Shown here piece after piece: positions 1-7,213 of a stretch of 18,030 nucleotides of DNA. Every line of letters begins with the position of its first letter. Positions within the stretch are counted from its first letter, which is position 1. A program made the translations under genes and the position numbers. The DNA is taken from assembly GCA_028698975.1 (NCBI GenBank), contig JAQVVK010000021.1, positions 1 through 18,030 of the forward strand. The letters run 5' to 3'. Under the pieces are notes generated by a model that was not told the origin of the DNA, did no database searches, and saw only the letters and a program-made list of their open reading frames with translations. This stretch comes from Victivallaceae bacterium. GTDB taxonomy: Bacteria > Verrucomicrobiota > Lentisphaeria > Victivallales > Victivallaceae.

Positions 1-491
1 GGGGCGGGTATGTCATGGCGATTTTGGCCGGGGCGACCGATCTGCTTGACGGCTATCTGGCGCGCCGCTGGAACCAGGTTACCGCTTTCGGCGCATTGAT
101 GGACCCGCTGGCCGACAAGATATTTGTCACCGCGACCATGCTTATGGCCGTGCAGTACAGACTTATGCCGGCTTGGATCGCAGTGGCGGTGCTTTGCCGG
201 GAATTCATGGTCACCGGGTTGCGTACATTGGCGGCCAAAGAGCAGGTCGTGATTTCCGCCGACCGTTGGGGAAAGCTCAAAACCGCGCTTCAGATGGCGA
301 TGTTGGCCATTGCCGGGGCGGCGTGGGCGATCGACGGCGGGGTGGAGACACTGCGCAACGCGCATTGGTTTGGCATTCGCATTTGGTATATCTGGAGTGC
401 TTATATGTGCGGAGTGGTGGCGGTGACGCTGCTTTCCGGGCTGGGGTATTTTGTCAGGTATCGTCATTTGTTTACCACAAACCAAAAATAA
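1..491 (+). CDS. pgsA: CDP-diacylglycerol--glycerol-3-phosphate 3-phosphatidyltransferase, 5'-truncated by the window edge
   Basis: Integral inner-membrane enzyme of the CDP-alcohol phosphatidyltransferase family. It moves a phosphatidyl group from CDP-diacylglycerol to glycerol-3-phosphate, the committed step of phosphatidylglycerol synthesis. The frame is open from the left edge (GGC GGG TAT GTC before the first visible ATG at 15), so the N-terminal ~40 residues lie outside; the ATG at 15 is not the start. The signature D-x2-D-G-x2-A-R-x8-G-x3-D-x3-D is complete (TDLLDGYLARR, then GALMDPLADK), so the catalytic site is intact. Hydrophobic segments follow at about residues 35-52, 92-106 and 122-145 of the visible part. 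The CREFMVTGLR segment is characteristic of PgsA rather than PssA or cardiolipin synthase. A tRNA gene begins 6 nt after the stop. Identity is confident; the exact substrate is inferred from family resemblance. Confidence 0.9.
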   Translation, partial: GGYVMAILAGATDLLDGYLARRWNQVTAFGALMDPLADKIFVTATMLMAVQYRLMPAWIAVAVLCREFMVTGLRTLAAKEQVVISADRWGKLKTALQMAMLAIAGAAWAIDGGVETLRNAHWFGIRIWYIWSAYMCGVVAVTLLSGLGYFVRYRHLFTTNQK

Positions 492-497
492 TTTTCT

Positions 498-583
498 GCC
501 CGGATGGTGGAATGGCAGACACAACAGACTTAAAATCTGTTGCCCGAAAGGGCGTACGGGTTCGATCCCCGTTCCGGGTACCA
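498..583 (+). tRNA. tRNA-Leu (anticodon UAA)
   Basis: A complete 86-nt class II tRNA can be folded by hand. The acceptor stem is GCCCGGA (498-504) with TCCGGGT (573-579), starting with a G-U pair, then discriminator A580 and an encoded CCA at 581-583. The anticodon stem ACAGA/TCTGT (524-528/536-540) carries the loop CTTAAAA with anticodon TAA at 531-533. A long variable arm GCCC-GAAA-GGGC (542-553) marks a Leu/Ser-type tRNA. The T arm is ACGGG-TTCGATC-CCCGT (556-572). It reads UUA and, by wobble, UUG. It starts only 6 nt after the pgsA stop, too close for a promoter in the gap, so it is probably cut out of a longer transcript. Confidence 0.97.
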
Positions 584-585
584 TC

Positions 586-615
586 TTTACAGCGTAGTAT
601 GGTCGGCGTTATTGT
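586..615 (+). promoter_or_regulatory. Weak candidate promoter for lemA
   Basis: TTTACA (586-591) and TATTGT (610-615) are separated by 18 nt in the short gap between the tRNA and lemA. The -35 matches the sigma-70 consensus well and the -10 poorly. Readthrough from pgsA/tRNA is an equally good explanation for lemA expression. Confidence 0.3.
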
Positions 616-633
616 TTATTTGAGGGGTGTATT

Positions 634-1206
634 ATGAAGAATTTTATGATTTTCGGATTAGTTGTCGCCGCCATCATTATCGGGGTGGCACTGTTTTATT
701 TTTCGGTTCGCAACGGTTTGATCGGCCGGCACGAGCAAGTGGCCGTCGATTGGAGTCAAATCGATACTCAACTGCAACGTCGGGCCGACCTCATTCCCAA
801 TCTGGTCGCCACGGTCAAAGGTTATTCGTCACATGAAAAAGAGATATTCACCTCGGTAGCGGCGGCCCGCTCCAAACTGATTGCCGCCAACGGCCCGGCA
901 GCCAAGGCTGCCGCCGGAGCCGAACTTGACGGTGCGATCGGTCGATTGCTGGCGATTGCCGAGAATTATCCGCAACTCAAGGCCAGTGATAACTTTATCC
1001 GGCTCCAAGATGAATTAGCCGGTACCGAAAATCGCATTTCGGTGGCGCGTACTCGCTATAACAACTCGGTGCGCGATTTCAATATGGCAATCAAGCAGTT
1101 CCCCGGTTCGCTGTTTGTCGTCGGATTGGGATACTCAAGTGCTGAATACTTTCAACCGCCGGCCGGCCGCACCTCTGTCGCGTTGCCGCCGGAGGTGAAA
1201 TTCTAA
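634..1206 (+). CDS. lemA: LemA family protein
   Basis: A 190-aa membrane-anchored protein of the LemA family. It has an N-terminal transmembrane segment at about residues 5-25, then a long helical domain on the outer side. The diagnostic stretch after the anchor is present: DWSQIDTQLQRRADLIPNLV at about residues 39-58, then VKGYSSHEKEIF, followed by ARTRYNNSVRDFN and FPGSLF near the C-terminus. Length fits the family (180-200 aa). The biochemical role of LemA is not settled; it often sits next to TPM-domain proteins, as here. The ATG at 634 has a good ribosome binding site (GAGGGG, 6 nt spacing). The stop overlaps the start of the next gene (TAATG), so the pair is probably translationally coupled. 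Confidence 0.93.
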   Translation: MKNFMIFGLVVAAIIIGVALFYFSVRNGLIGRHEQVAVDWSQIDTQLQRRADLIPNLVATVKGYSSHEKEIFTSVAAARSKLIAANGPAAKAAAGAELDGAIGRLLAIAENYPQLKASDNFIRLQDELAGTENRISVARTRYNNSVRDFNMAIKQFPGSLFVVGLGYSSAEYFQPPAGRTSVALPPEVKF

Positions 1207-1910
1207 TGTATAAACTGCTTCTGGCAATACCGCTGCTTGCGGTGTCATGCATCATTGGAGCCGCCACCGTACCTCTGCTTACCGGCCGGGTGGTGGATAA
1301 TGCCGATGTTTTTTCCGACTGCGACCGGGTCAAGATCGACAAGATGATCCGTGATTTTGAACGTGCTTCCGGCGGACAAATGGCGGTTTTGACCATCAAA
1401 ACGCTGAATGGCGAACCGATCGAAGACTTCTCAATCCGCGTTGCCGAAAAATGGAAGATCGGCAAAAAAGGTCAAGACAATGGCGCAATACTTGTCATTG
1501 CAGTAGACGATCACCAGATGAGGCTTGAAGTCGGTTACGGGTGGGAAGGTGTGATCAATGACGCCAGGGCAGGGGACGTTATTCGAGAGATGGTGCCCTT
1601 TTTCCGTAAAGAGCAATATGGCAACGGGGTCACGACGGCGGTGGCGCGTGTGCAGGCGTTTGTTACCGGTAACGAGCCGGCTGACATGCCATTGCCGGAG
1701 GAGTCCGAGCGGTCAAATTCTGAAATAATAATTATGATAGTTTTTTTCTCGCTGTTTATATTTATGGGATTGTTTTTTCGCAATGGACGCGGCGGCCGGG
1801 GCGGATTTTTTCACGGCGGCGGCAGTGGTGGCAGCGGCGGCTTCGGTGGCGGGGGATTTCACGGCGGCGGCGGCAGTTTCGGCGGCGGCGGTGCATCCGG
1901 CCGATGGTAA
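1206..1910 (+). CDS. TPM-domain protein (YgcG family) with glycine-rich tail
   Basis: A 234-aa secreted/membrane protein. It has a signal peptide at residues 1-19, then a TPM domain at about 25-150. Family hallmarks are visible: GRVVDNADVFS at the domain start, VAEKWKIGKKGQDNGAILVIA, and RLEVGYGWEGVINDARAGDVI. A transmembrane helix follows at about residues 174-192, and the tail (about 194-234) is almost only Gly with Phe, His and Ser, ending GASGRW, as is usual for these proteins. TPM domains in other lineages have phosphatase activity or a photosystem II repair role; the function in bacteria paired with LemA is unknown. It starts inside the lemA stop codon and is followed directly by a terminator, so lemA-TPM is the end of its transcription unit. 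Confidence 0.9.
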   Translation: MYKLLLAIPLLAVSCIIGAATVPLLTGRVVDNADVFSDCDRVKIDKMIRDFERASGGQMAVLTIKTLNGEPIEDFSIRVAEKWKIGKKGQDNGAILVIAVDDHQMRLEVGYGWEGVINDARAGDVIREMVPFFRKEQYGNGVTTAVARVQAFVTGNEPADMPLPEESERSNSEIIIMIVFFSLFIFMGLFFRNGRGGRGGFFHGGGSGGSGGFGGGGFHGGGGSFGGGGASGRW

Positions 1911-1958
1911 AAAAACGACTGGATAAACCGCAACAGCAGTTTTCCAGTCGTTTTTTTT
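1911..1958. terminator. Bidirectional rho-independent terminator between convergent genes
   Basis: An A-run, then ACGACTGG paired with CCAGTCGT (8 bp, extendable through an inner AAAC/GTTT), and a run of eight T. The mirror-image A and T runs on both sides mean it can stop the + strand TPM gene and the - strand PPIase gene, whose stop lies 13 nt beyond. Confidence 0.85.
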
Positions 1959-1970
1959 ACCAATGGAAAG

Positions 1971-2567
1971 TTATTTTACTATCGTAACTTTCTTTATAAC
2001 CACATTCTCCGCCGGTACGTCGCGGAAAGGCGCACGCACCCCGGTCTTGACCTTGGCGATCTTGTCGACCGTGTCCATGCCGTCTACGACCTTACCAAAT
2101 ACGCAATAGCCGAAATGCTGAGGCGTCGGTGCCTTGAAGTCCAGAAAATCGTTGTCAACCGTGTTGATGAAGAATTGGCAGGTCGCCGAATCAACCACGT
2201 TGGTGCGAGCCATCGCAATCGTGCCGCGCTTGTTGGAAATCTGGTTGGCGGCCTCGTTCTTGATCGGAGCCGAGGTTTCTTTTTGCTCGAAATCCTCGGT
2301 GAAACCACCGCCCTGAATCATAAAGTTCGGAATTACCCGGTGGAAGATCGTGCCGTCGTAAAAACCTTTTTCCGCATACGCGATGAAGTTCTTGACAGTG
2401 GCCGGAGCTTCCTTTTCAAAGAGTTCGAGTTTGATGTCGCCAAAATTGGTTTCAATGAGGATCATGGGGTTGCCTTCCTTGGGGGTTGATTGCGCACGGT
2501 TGTCCGCAGCGAAGCAATACGATATTGTCGTAGCGATCAACGCAATGCCGAGTAAAAACTTATACAT
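1971..2567 (-). CDS. Exported cyclophilin-type peptidyl-prolyl cis-trans isomerase
   Basis: A 198-aa folding catalyst that isomerises Xaa-Pro peptide bonds. Residues 1-20 form a signal peptide ending in CFAA, so it should act in the periplasm. The cyclophilin domain starts at about residue 35 (MILIETNFGDIKLELF). Active-site blocks are present: FHRVIPNFMIQGG with the catalytic Arg and the Phe/Met/Gln set, RGTIAMAR, SATCQFFI and FGYCVFGKVVDGMD. The segment VDNDFLDF has Phe where eukaryotic cyclophilin A has the cyclosporin-contact Trp, as in E. coli PpiA/PpiB. An internal Met at residue 35 could give a cytosolic form, but the ATG at 2567 has a strong Shine-Dalgarno (GGGAGG, 6 nt spacing) and a clean signal peptide follows. 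It is the only gene between the two terminators at 1911-1958 and 2639-2668, so it is probably transcribed alone. Confidence 0.94.
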   Translation of the reverse strand: MYKFLLGIALIATTISYCFAADNRAQSTPKEGNPMILIETNFGDIKLELFEKEAPATVKNFIAYAEKGFYDGTIFHRVIPNFMIQGGGFTEDFEQKETSAPIKNEAANQISNKRGTIAMARTNVVDSATCQFFINTVDNDFLDFKAPTPQHFGYCVFGKVVDGMDTVDKIAKVKTGVRAPFRDVPAENVVIKKVTIVK

Positions 2568-2638
2568 AACAAGCCTCCCGTTTCGCCGACAGTGAAAATC
2601 CCCAAATAGATGTTTGTATCGACGGACGCGCTGAGGGT

Positions 2639-2668
2639 AAAAAAAACTCCCGTTTTAGCGGGAGTTTT
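2639..2668 (-). terminator. Rho-independent terminator of the 58-aa gene
   Basis: Read on the - strand, ACTCCCG-CTAAAA-CGGGAGT forms a 7-bp GC-rich hairpin followed by eight U. It lies 24 nt after the stop of the small gene at 2693-2869 and separates it from the downstream PPIase gene. Confidence 0.88.
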
Positions 2669-2692
2669 CTAAAAATACAACTTAAAGTCGTA

Positions 2693-2869
2693 TTACTTCT
2701 TGGCCTTGTCCCAAGTCGCCTTGCTGACGAACGCAGTAAGCGGACGGCCGTCTTTGGTCTGTCCCTTGAACGCATAGCGTTTGCGACCCGCTTCACCATA
2801 GGTGACAAAATCAGTGACTTCCGCGGAGACTTTGGCTTTGGACTTCACATCGTAAAAAGAGTGCTTCAT
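2693..2869 (-). CDS. Small basic protein (58 aa), function unknown
   Basis: A 58-aa reading frame that I translated by hand. It begins MKHSFYDVKSKAKVSAE and ends FVSKATWDKAKK. It contains 11 Lys and 3 Arg against 6 Asp/Glu, so it is clearly basic, with no signal peptide, membrane segment or cysteine. Alternating hydrophobic residues in KVSAEVTDFVTY and RYAFKGQTKDGRPLTAFV suggest beta strands. The evidence that it is a real gene is its full set of signals: a near-consensus promoter (2908-2935), a ribosome binding site GGAG 7 nt before the ATG, and a strong terminator just after the stop. Such signals suggest high, stand-alone expression. I do not recognise the family. A nucleic-acid- or ribosome-associated role would fit the charge but is only a guess. 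Confidence 0.85.
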   Translation of the reverse strand: MKHSFYDVKSKAKVSAEVTDFVTYGEAGRKRYAFKGQTKDGRPLTAFVSKATWDKAKK

Positions 2870-2907
2870 TTTCCATCTCCTATATTTGATGGGTTTCGAC
2901 TACTTTA

Positions 2908-2935
2908 ATTATACCAATAAAAAAACATTATTCAA
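2908..2935 (-). promoter_or_regulatory. Sigma-70-type promoter of the 58-aa gene
   Basis: On the - strand, TTGAAT (2935-2930) and a perfect TATAAT (2913-2908) are separated by 16 nt. The predicted start of transcription is about 30 nt before the ATG at 2869. Confidence 0.8.
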
Positions 2936-3061
2936 GCTGAATTATGCCTTTTTTTTCAAAAAAAAACGATTTTTTTCTGTGTTTTAAATAAAAATGATGA
3001 ATTTCAGGGGGGCTTCCCTCCGGAAAAATTTGTGTTTTTTTAGACTTTGTTTTTTCGTAAT

Positions 3062-3102
3062 TTGCTTTTTCTACTCGATATGCTATATTAGAATCGTATA
3101 AT
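3062..3102 (+). promoter_or_regulatory. Promoter region of the mannosidase-lacI operon
   Basis: Two overlapping candidates. TTGCTT (3062-3067) with TATATT (3084-3089) has a 16-nt spacer. A perfect TATAAT at 3097-3102 has no good -35 at 17 nt but runs directly into the operator palindrome. Upstream (2949-3055) are several T and A runs of 6-9 nt that could act as an UP element or bend the DNA. Confidence 0.6.
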
Positions 3103-3115
3103 GCAATCGATTGCA
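3102..3115. promoter_or_regulatory. LacI-family operator (perfect 14-bp palindrome)
   Basis: TGCAATCGATTGCA is a perfect inverted repeat with a central CG, the typical form of LacI/GalR operators, in which the hinge helix leucine inserts at the central CpG step. It overlaps the last base of a TATAAT box and lies 27 nt before the mannosidase ATG, an ideal place for repression. The LacI-family gene at 6232 is the last gene of the same operon, so autoregulation is the likely arrangement. I found no second copy in the window by eye. Confidence 0.75.
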
Positions 3116-3142
3116 CAACCATAATAACAACGAGGTTCGCTT

Positions 3143-6100
3143 ATGCTGAAAGAAGTAATGCCGCTCGCCACAGAACGCTGTCGCAAGTTTATTACGCGTA
3201 TTGAAGACGCCCATATCGCCGCTTCCATGCCGCTTGACGCGGTCTTTTGCAACTATGGCGAGGAAATGGTGAAATTTGCCGATCGCGCCAAAGGAGACTT
3301 CAAACCGTTGGTCGAGGGGCAGACCTGGGGCGAAAATTGGGATGGTATTTGGGTCCATATCACCGGATCGATCCCCGCCGACTGGAAGAAATCCGAACTG
3401 GCCATGCAGCTTGCCATGTCCGGCGAAACCATGATCTATGGCGCCGACGGCGTACCGGTTTACGCGCTTACCGGCATAAGCATTTTTTGCGCCGACTTCA
3501 ACAAAGATATTTATCTTCTGCCGGAAGCCATGGTGCGTTCCGGTAAAATCGATCTCTGGGTGGAGTCGGTGGCAAGTTCGCTTTTTGGCCTGCTGCGCAA
3601 GGATGATCCCGCCCGGCGCGGCATCGATACCACCGGTTATTTCGGCGGCACCATGACCAAATTGCGGCTCGTCAAGTACGACCGCGAAGCTCGCGCCTTA
3701 CAGCATGATTTCGAGGTGCTTTACAGCCTGATGCTCTCCCAGCCGGAGAATTCGTACCGCTACAAGCAGCTCCTTGCCGTGCTCAATGACGCCATCACCG
3801 TATATGGCGACGACCCGGCCAACGTCGCCGCCGCCCGCAAATTGCTGGCTCCGCAGCTCGCGCTTCCGGCAACAGCCAGCGCACCAAGCGTTTGCGCGGT
3901 CGGTCATGCCCACATCGACGTCGGCTGGCTCTGGCCGGTGCGCGAAAGCATCCGCAAAGCCGCCCGCACATTTTCCAGTCAGTTGGCTCTGATCGAAAAA
4001 TATCCGGGCTATGTGTTCGGGGCCTCGCAGCCGCAGCTGTACGCCTTTGTCCGCGACAACTACCCGGAACTGTATAAGAAGATTAAAAAAGCGGTCAAGG
4101 CCGGATCGTGGGAACTTCAGGGCGGCATGTGGGTCGAGGCCGACTGCAATATCATCTCCGGTGAATCCATGGTACGCCAGTTTGTCCACGGCAAAAACTT
4201 CTATATGGATGAATTCGGCGTGGACGTGAAGAACCTTTGGATTCCCGACGTGTTCGGTTACTCCGGCTCCATGCCGCAGATCATTAAAAAGGCCGGATGC
4301 GATTACTTTCTCACCCAGAAGATTTCATGGAGTCAGTTCAACAAGTTTCCGTATCACACCTTCCTGTGGCGCGGCATCGACGGCTCCGAGGTGTTGTCTC
4401 ACTTCCCGCCCGAAGACACCTACAACGCCATGCTGCGGCCTCAACAGTTGATCAAAGGAGCAAATAATTTCAGCGAAGCGGCGGTCGCCGGCGAATTTAT
4501 GGATCTCTTTGGCATCGGCGACGGCGGCGGCGGCCCCGAGCCCCGTTTCATCGAACGCGGATTGCGCTGCGCCAATCTCGAAGGTGTGCCCAAAGTCAAA
4601 TTCGGCCGTGCCTGCGATTTCTTTGAACGCGCCGAACAATACCGCGCCAAACTCCCGAAGTGGGACGGCGAACTCTATTTGGAAATGCATCGCGGCACCC
4701 TTACCACCCAGTCGCAGACCAAACGCAACAACCGCAAACTCGAGCAGCTGCTTGCCGCCACCGAATTTGTGTGGAGCATGCTGCCGCTGGCCGAATACCC
4801 GACCGCCCAACTGGATCGGATTTGGAAAAAGTTGCTCATCAACCAATTCCACGACATTATCCCCGGGTCGTCCATCCGCAAGGTGTACGATGTCACAGAA
4901 AAGGAACATGCCGATTGCATCGCCGAATGCCAGGATCTGATTGCCAAGGCACTGAAAAAGATCACCAAAAACAGCAAGAAAAACGCCACCGTGGTCAACA
5001 CGCTGGGCGGTGTTTACTCCGGCTGTGTCGAACTTCCCGCCGCCTGGGGCGGCTGCGGAGCGGTTGGCGCGGACGGCAAGGCTTTGCCGTCGCAACTCAA
5101 TGCCGACGGCAGCGTCACGGTGGCGGTCAATCTGCCCGGCTCCGCCGCCATTGCCTTGACCTCAAGCGGCAAACCCGCCGCCAAGGTTAAAAAATCGACG
5201 TCACGGGTGCTGGAAAATAAACTTATCCGTTATGAGTTCAATGCGGCGGGCGAGCTGATCAGCGCATTCGACAAAGAGGCCGGACGGGAAGTCATGCCCG
5301 CCGGTAAATCCGGTAACTGCCTTGGCTTTTATGTGGATCGGCCGGTGAACTTCGAAGCGTGGGATGTGGATTATTTCTACCGCGACGAGGCGACCGCCAC
5401 GATGAGCAAAGTCAAGGTTTCTGCGGTGAGCGTCGGCGCGGCCAAGAGCAAAATGCTTGTACAGGCTACGCTCGGTGCGGCTTCAAAGCTGGAGCAGACC
5501 ATTGTGCTGCGAGCCGACAGCAAGCGACTTGACTTTATTACCCGCGTCGACTGGCATGAAGACCGTCGCATGCTTCGTGTTTCGTTCCCGGCCGAAGTGT
5601 TTTCCGACAAGGCCGCCTTTGACATCCAATACGGCTACATCCAGCGCCCGTTGCACAACAACACCAGCTGGGATATGGCGAAGTTCGAGGTGGCCGGCCA
5701 TCGCTACATGGATATATCAGACCGGAATTACGGCGCGGCTCTGCTCAATGACTGCAAGTACGGTTATTGCGCGTCGGAGCAGGGGGTGCTTGACCTGTGT
5801 CTCCTGCGTTCGCCGCTTTACCCGGACCCGGACGCCGACCGCGGCATGCGCGAATTTACCTATGCGTTTCTGCCGCACACCGGCGGGCTGGTTGACTCCA
5901 ACGTCATGGCCGAGGCGGCGTCGCTCAACCGCGAACCGTTGCTTTTGGCCGGAAGCGCACCCAAAATCGACGTGCCGCTTTCGATAGACGCGAAACACAT
6001 TTCGCTTGAAGTGGTCAAACGCGCCGAGAAATCCAATACGCTGGTGATCCGTTTGGTCGAGACTTCGGGTTGCTCGTCCCGCGGGGTGCTGCATACCACG

Positions 6101-6235
6101 CTGGCCAATGCCTCCGTCGTCGAAACCGACCTCATGGAGTGGCATGACGGCAAACCGGTCAAGTTCACCAATGGAAGTCTCGAACTCGATATGAAGCCGT
6201 TCGAGATTCGTACCTACAAGGTGGTGACGCGTTGA
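3143..6235 (+). CDS. Alpha-mannosidase, glycoside hydrolase family 38
   Basis: A 1030-aa retaining zinc-dependent alpha-mannosidase. Residues 1-250 are the N-terminal region usual for the Ams1/MngB-like group. The catalytic domain starts with GHAHIDVGWLWPVRES, where His257 and Asp259 are the expected zinc ligands. The nucleophile is Asp369 in WIPDVFGYSGS. QFHDIIPGSS supplies the further zinc ligand His570. LEMHRGTLTTQSQTKRNNRK, also typical of GH38, precedes it. From about residue 620 come the C-terminal beta-sandwich domains. No signal peptide is present, so it should act in the cytoplasm on imported mannosides or on glycosylglycerate-like compounds; the true substrate cannot be told from sequence. 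Length fits the family (about 1000 aa). Its stop overlaps the TTG start of the lacI-type gene. Confidence 0.95.
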   Translation: MLKEVMPLATERCRKFITRIEDAHIAASMPLDAVFCNYGEEMVKFADRAKGDFKPLVEGQTWGENWDGIWVHITGSIPADWKKSELAMQLAMSGETMIYGADGVPVYALTGISIFCADFNKDIYLLPEAMVRSGKIDLWVESVASSLFGLLRKDDPARRGIDTTGYFGGTMTKLRLVKYDREARALQHDFEVLYSLMLSQPENSYRYKQLLAVLNDAITVYGDDPANVAAARKLLAPQLALPATASAPSVCAVGHAHIDVGWLWPVRESIRKAARTFSSQLALIEKYPGYVFGASQPQLYAFVRDNYPELYKKIKKAVKAGSWELQGGMWVEADCNIISGESMVRQFVHGKNFYMDEFGVDVKNLWIPDVFGYSGSMPQIIKKAGCDYFLTQKISWSQFNKFPYHTFLWRGIDGSEVLSHFPPEDTYNAMLRPQQLIKGANNFSEAAVAGEFMDLFGIGDGGGGPEPRFIERGLRCANLEGVPKVKFGRACDFFERAEQYRAKLPKWDGELYLEMHRGTLTTQSQTKRNNRKLEQLLAATEFVWSMLPLAEYPTAQLDRIWKKLLINQFHDIIPGSSIRKVYDVTEKEHADCIAECQDLIAKALKKITKNSKKNATVVNTLGGVYSGCVELPAAWGGCGAVGADGKALPSQLNADGSVTVAVNLPGSAAIALTSSGKPAAKVKKSTSRVLENKLIRYEFNAAGELISAFDKEAGREVMPAGKSGNCLGFYVDRPVNFEAWDVDYFYRDEATATMSKVKVSAVSVGAAKSKMLVQATLGAASKLEQTIVLRADSKRLDFITRVDWHEDRRMLRVSFPAEVFSDKAAFDIQYGYIQRPLHNNTSWDMAKFEVAGHRYMDISDRNYGAALLNDCKYGYCASEQGVLDLCLLRSPLYPDPDADRGMREFTYAFLPHTGGLVDSNVMAEAASLNREPLLLAGSAPKIDVPLSIDAKHISLEVVKRAEKSNTLVIRLVETSGCSSRGVLHTTLANASVVETDLMEWHDGKPVKFTNGSLELDMKPFEIRTYKVVTR

Positions 6236-7194
6236 CCGTCACCATCCACGATCTGGCCCGACTTGCAAACTGCAATGCTTCGACGGTCTCGCGGGCATTG
6301 CACGGCGATCAGAGAGTCGCGGCCAAGACCCGCGAAAAGATTGTTGATCTGGCACATACACACCATTATGTGCCAAATCAGAACGCCCGCAATCTGGTGA
6401 CCGGTCACACCGGCGCGGTAGCGATGGTGGTTTCCACATTGGAAAGCGTGCTTGAACGCACCTGTGCCCGCGAACTGACCCGTCGTTTTAACGACGCCGG
6501 GTTTGAGCTGTTGCTGCTCGTAAGCGACAACTCATGGGAGCGGATGAAGCGTTTTATCGCTTTTTTGCGCCGTCGCCCGGTGGACGGCGTTTTGATCATA
6601 CCGCCGACCGAAGATGCCGACAGCTGCACGATTTCCGAATTCGCCTCGCTTCCGGTGCCGCAGATATGGATTGACCGTTACTCCGGCTCGCGTTTCCCGG
6701 TGGTGACCTCCGATAATCATATTGCGATCGGCGACTTGTTCGCCGCCGGAGTCAAGGCGGGGGCGGACACCTTTTTGCTTCCGTCAAAAAGCGAATGTAA
6801 AAACGCGGTAAGCCGGGATCGTTTTGATTATCTAGTGCAGTTGATAAATGCTCAAAACATGCCGATCTTCTTTGAATATTCCGATTTTGCGGCGTATATC
6901 AAAACCCATAAAGAATCGAGACCGTGCCTGTTTACCATCGGTGGATATTTTCCTTTTGAGCAGATTCATTCGCTCGGACAGCCGGACGATTTGATCGGTT
7001 GTTTCTTTGATTTTGTGCCGGATTCACTTCGTGACCGGATAAAACATTGTTTTGTCTGCCAACAAGATTTCTCGGCCATTTCTGAAGCCGCCAGTCGGAT
7101 CATGCTCTCCCGGCTCACCGGTAAAACGGAGCCGAAAACCCCGGAGTTTTTGCGAATACCTCCTTTTGCGGTTGAATCGGTCGCCTCTTTTTAA
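6232..7194 (+). CDS. LacI-family transcriptional regulator, probable repressor of the mannosidase operon
   Basis: A 320-aa protein with a clear LacI-type helix-turn-helix at residues 2-25 (TVTIHDLARLANCNASTVSRAL) and a hinge ending PNQNARNLVTG that keeps the leucine needed for minor-groove insertion. A periplasmic-binding-protein-like effector domain follows from about residue 60 (GAVAMVVS, DGVLIIPPTEDA, PQIWIDRY, VVTSDN). The second half is shorter and more divergent than usual and lacks a clear nD-x2-A or vGfDD motif. The start is TTG inside the mannosidase stop (TTGA), with AAGGTGG about 7 nt upstream, so translation is coupled to the mannosidase. The palindrome at 3102-3115 is its likely site. 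The effector is presumably mannose or a mannoside, inferred from context only. No terminator is visible after it. Confidence 0.92.
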   Translation: MTVTIHDLARLANCNASTVSRALHGDQRVAAKTREKIVDLAHTHHYVPNQNARNLVTGHTGAVAMVVSTLESVLERTCARELTRRFNDAGFELLLLVSDNSWERMKRFIAFLRRRPVDGVLIIPPTEDADSCTISEFASLPVPQIWIDRYSGSRFPVVTSDNHIAIGDLFAAGVKAGADTFLLPSKSECKNAVSRDRFDYLVQLINAQNMPIFFEYSDFAAYIKTHKESRPCLFTIGGYFPFEQIHSLGQPDDLIGCFFDFVPDSLRDRIKHCFVCQQDFSAISEAASRIMLSRLTGKTEPKTPEFLRIPPFAVESVASF

Positions 7195-7213
7195 GCATTT
7201 GAAAATTTCCGGC

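Noticed and set aside
173..637. 154-codon + strand frame running through pgsA and the tRNA
   Set aside because: It reads pgsA in the wrong frame and passes through a complete tRNA gene.
1790..1907. GGC-rich repeat at the end of the TPM gene as a DNA repeat element
   Set aside because: It encodes the glycine-rich tail usual for this protein family, so codon repetition explains it.
2560..2808. 82-codon - strand frame across the small gene and its terminator
   Set aside because: It is the wrong frame of the 58-aa gene and reads through a strong terminator hairpin.
3007..3041. G6-CTT-CCC hairpin followed later by a T run, as a terminator
   Set aside because: The stem is only about 4-5 bp and the T run begins some 13 nt beyond it; no + strand gene ends upstream of it.
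2928..3122. 64-codon - strand frame in the gap before the mannosidase
   Set aside because: The product is mostly Lys, Phe and Glu from A/T runs, it covers the operator and promoter, and has no ribosome binding site.
4325..5095. 256-codon open frame on the - strand inside the mannosidase gene
   Set aside because: It is fully antisense to the GH38 catalytic region, has no family features, and is explained by the GC-rich codon use of the real gene.
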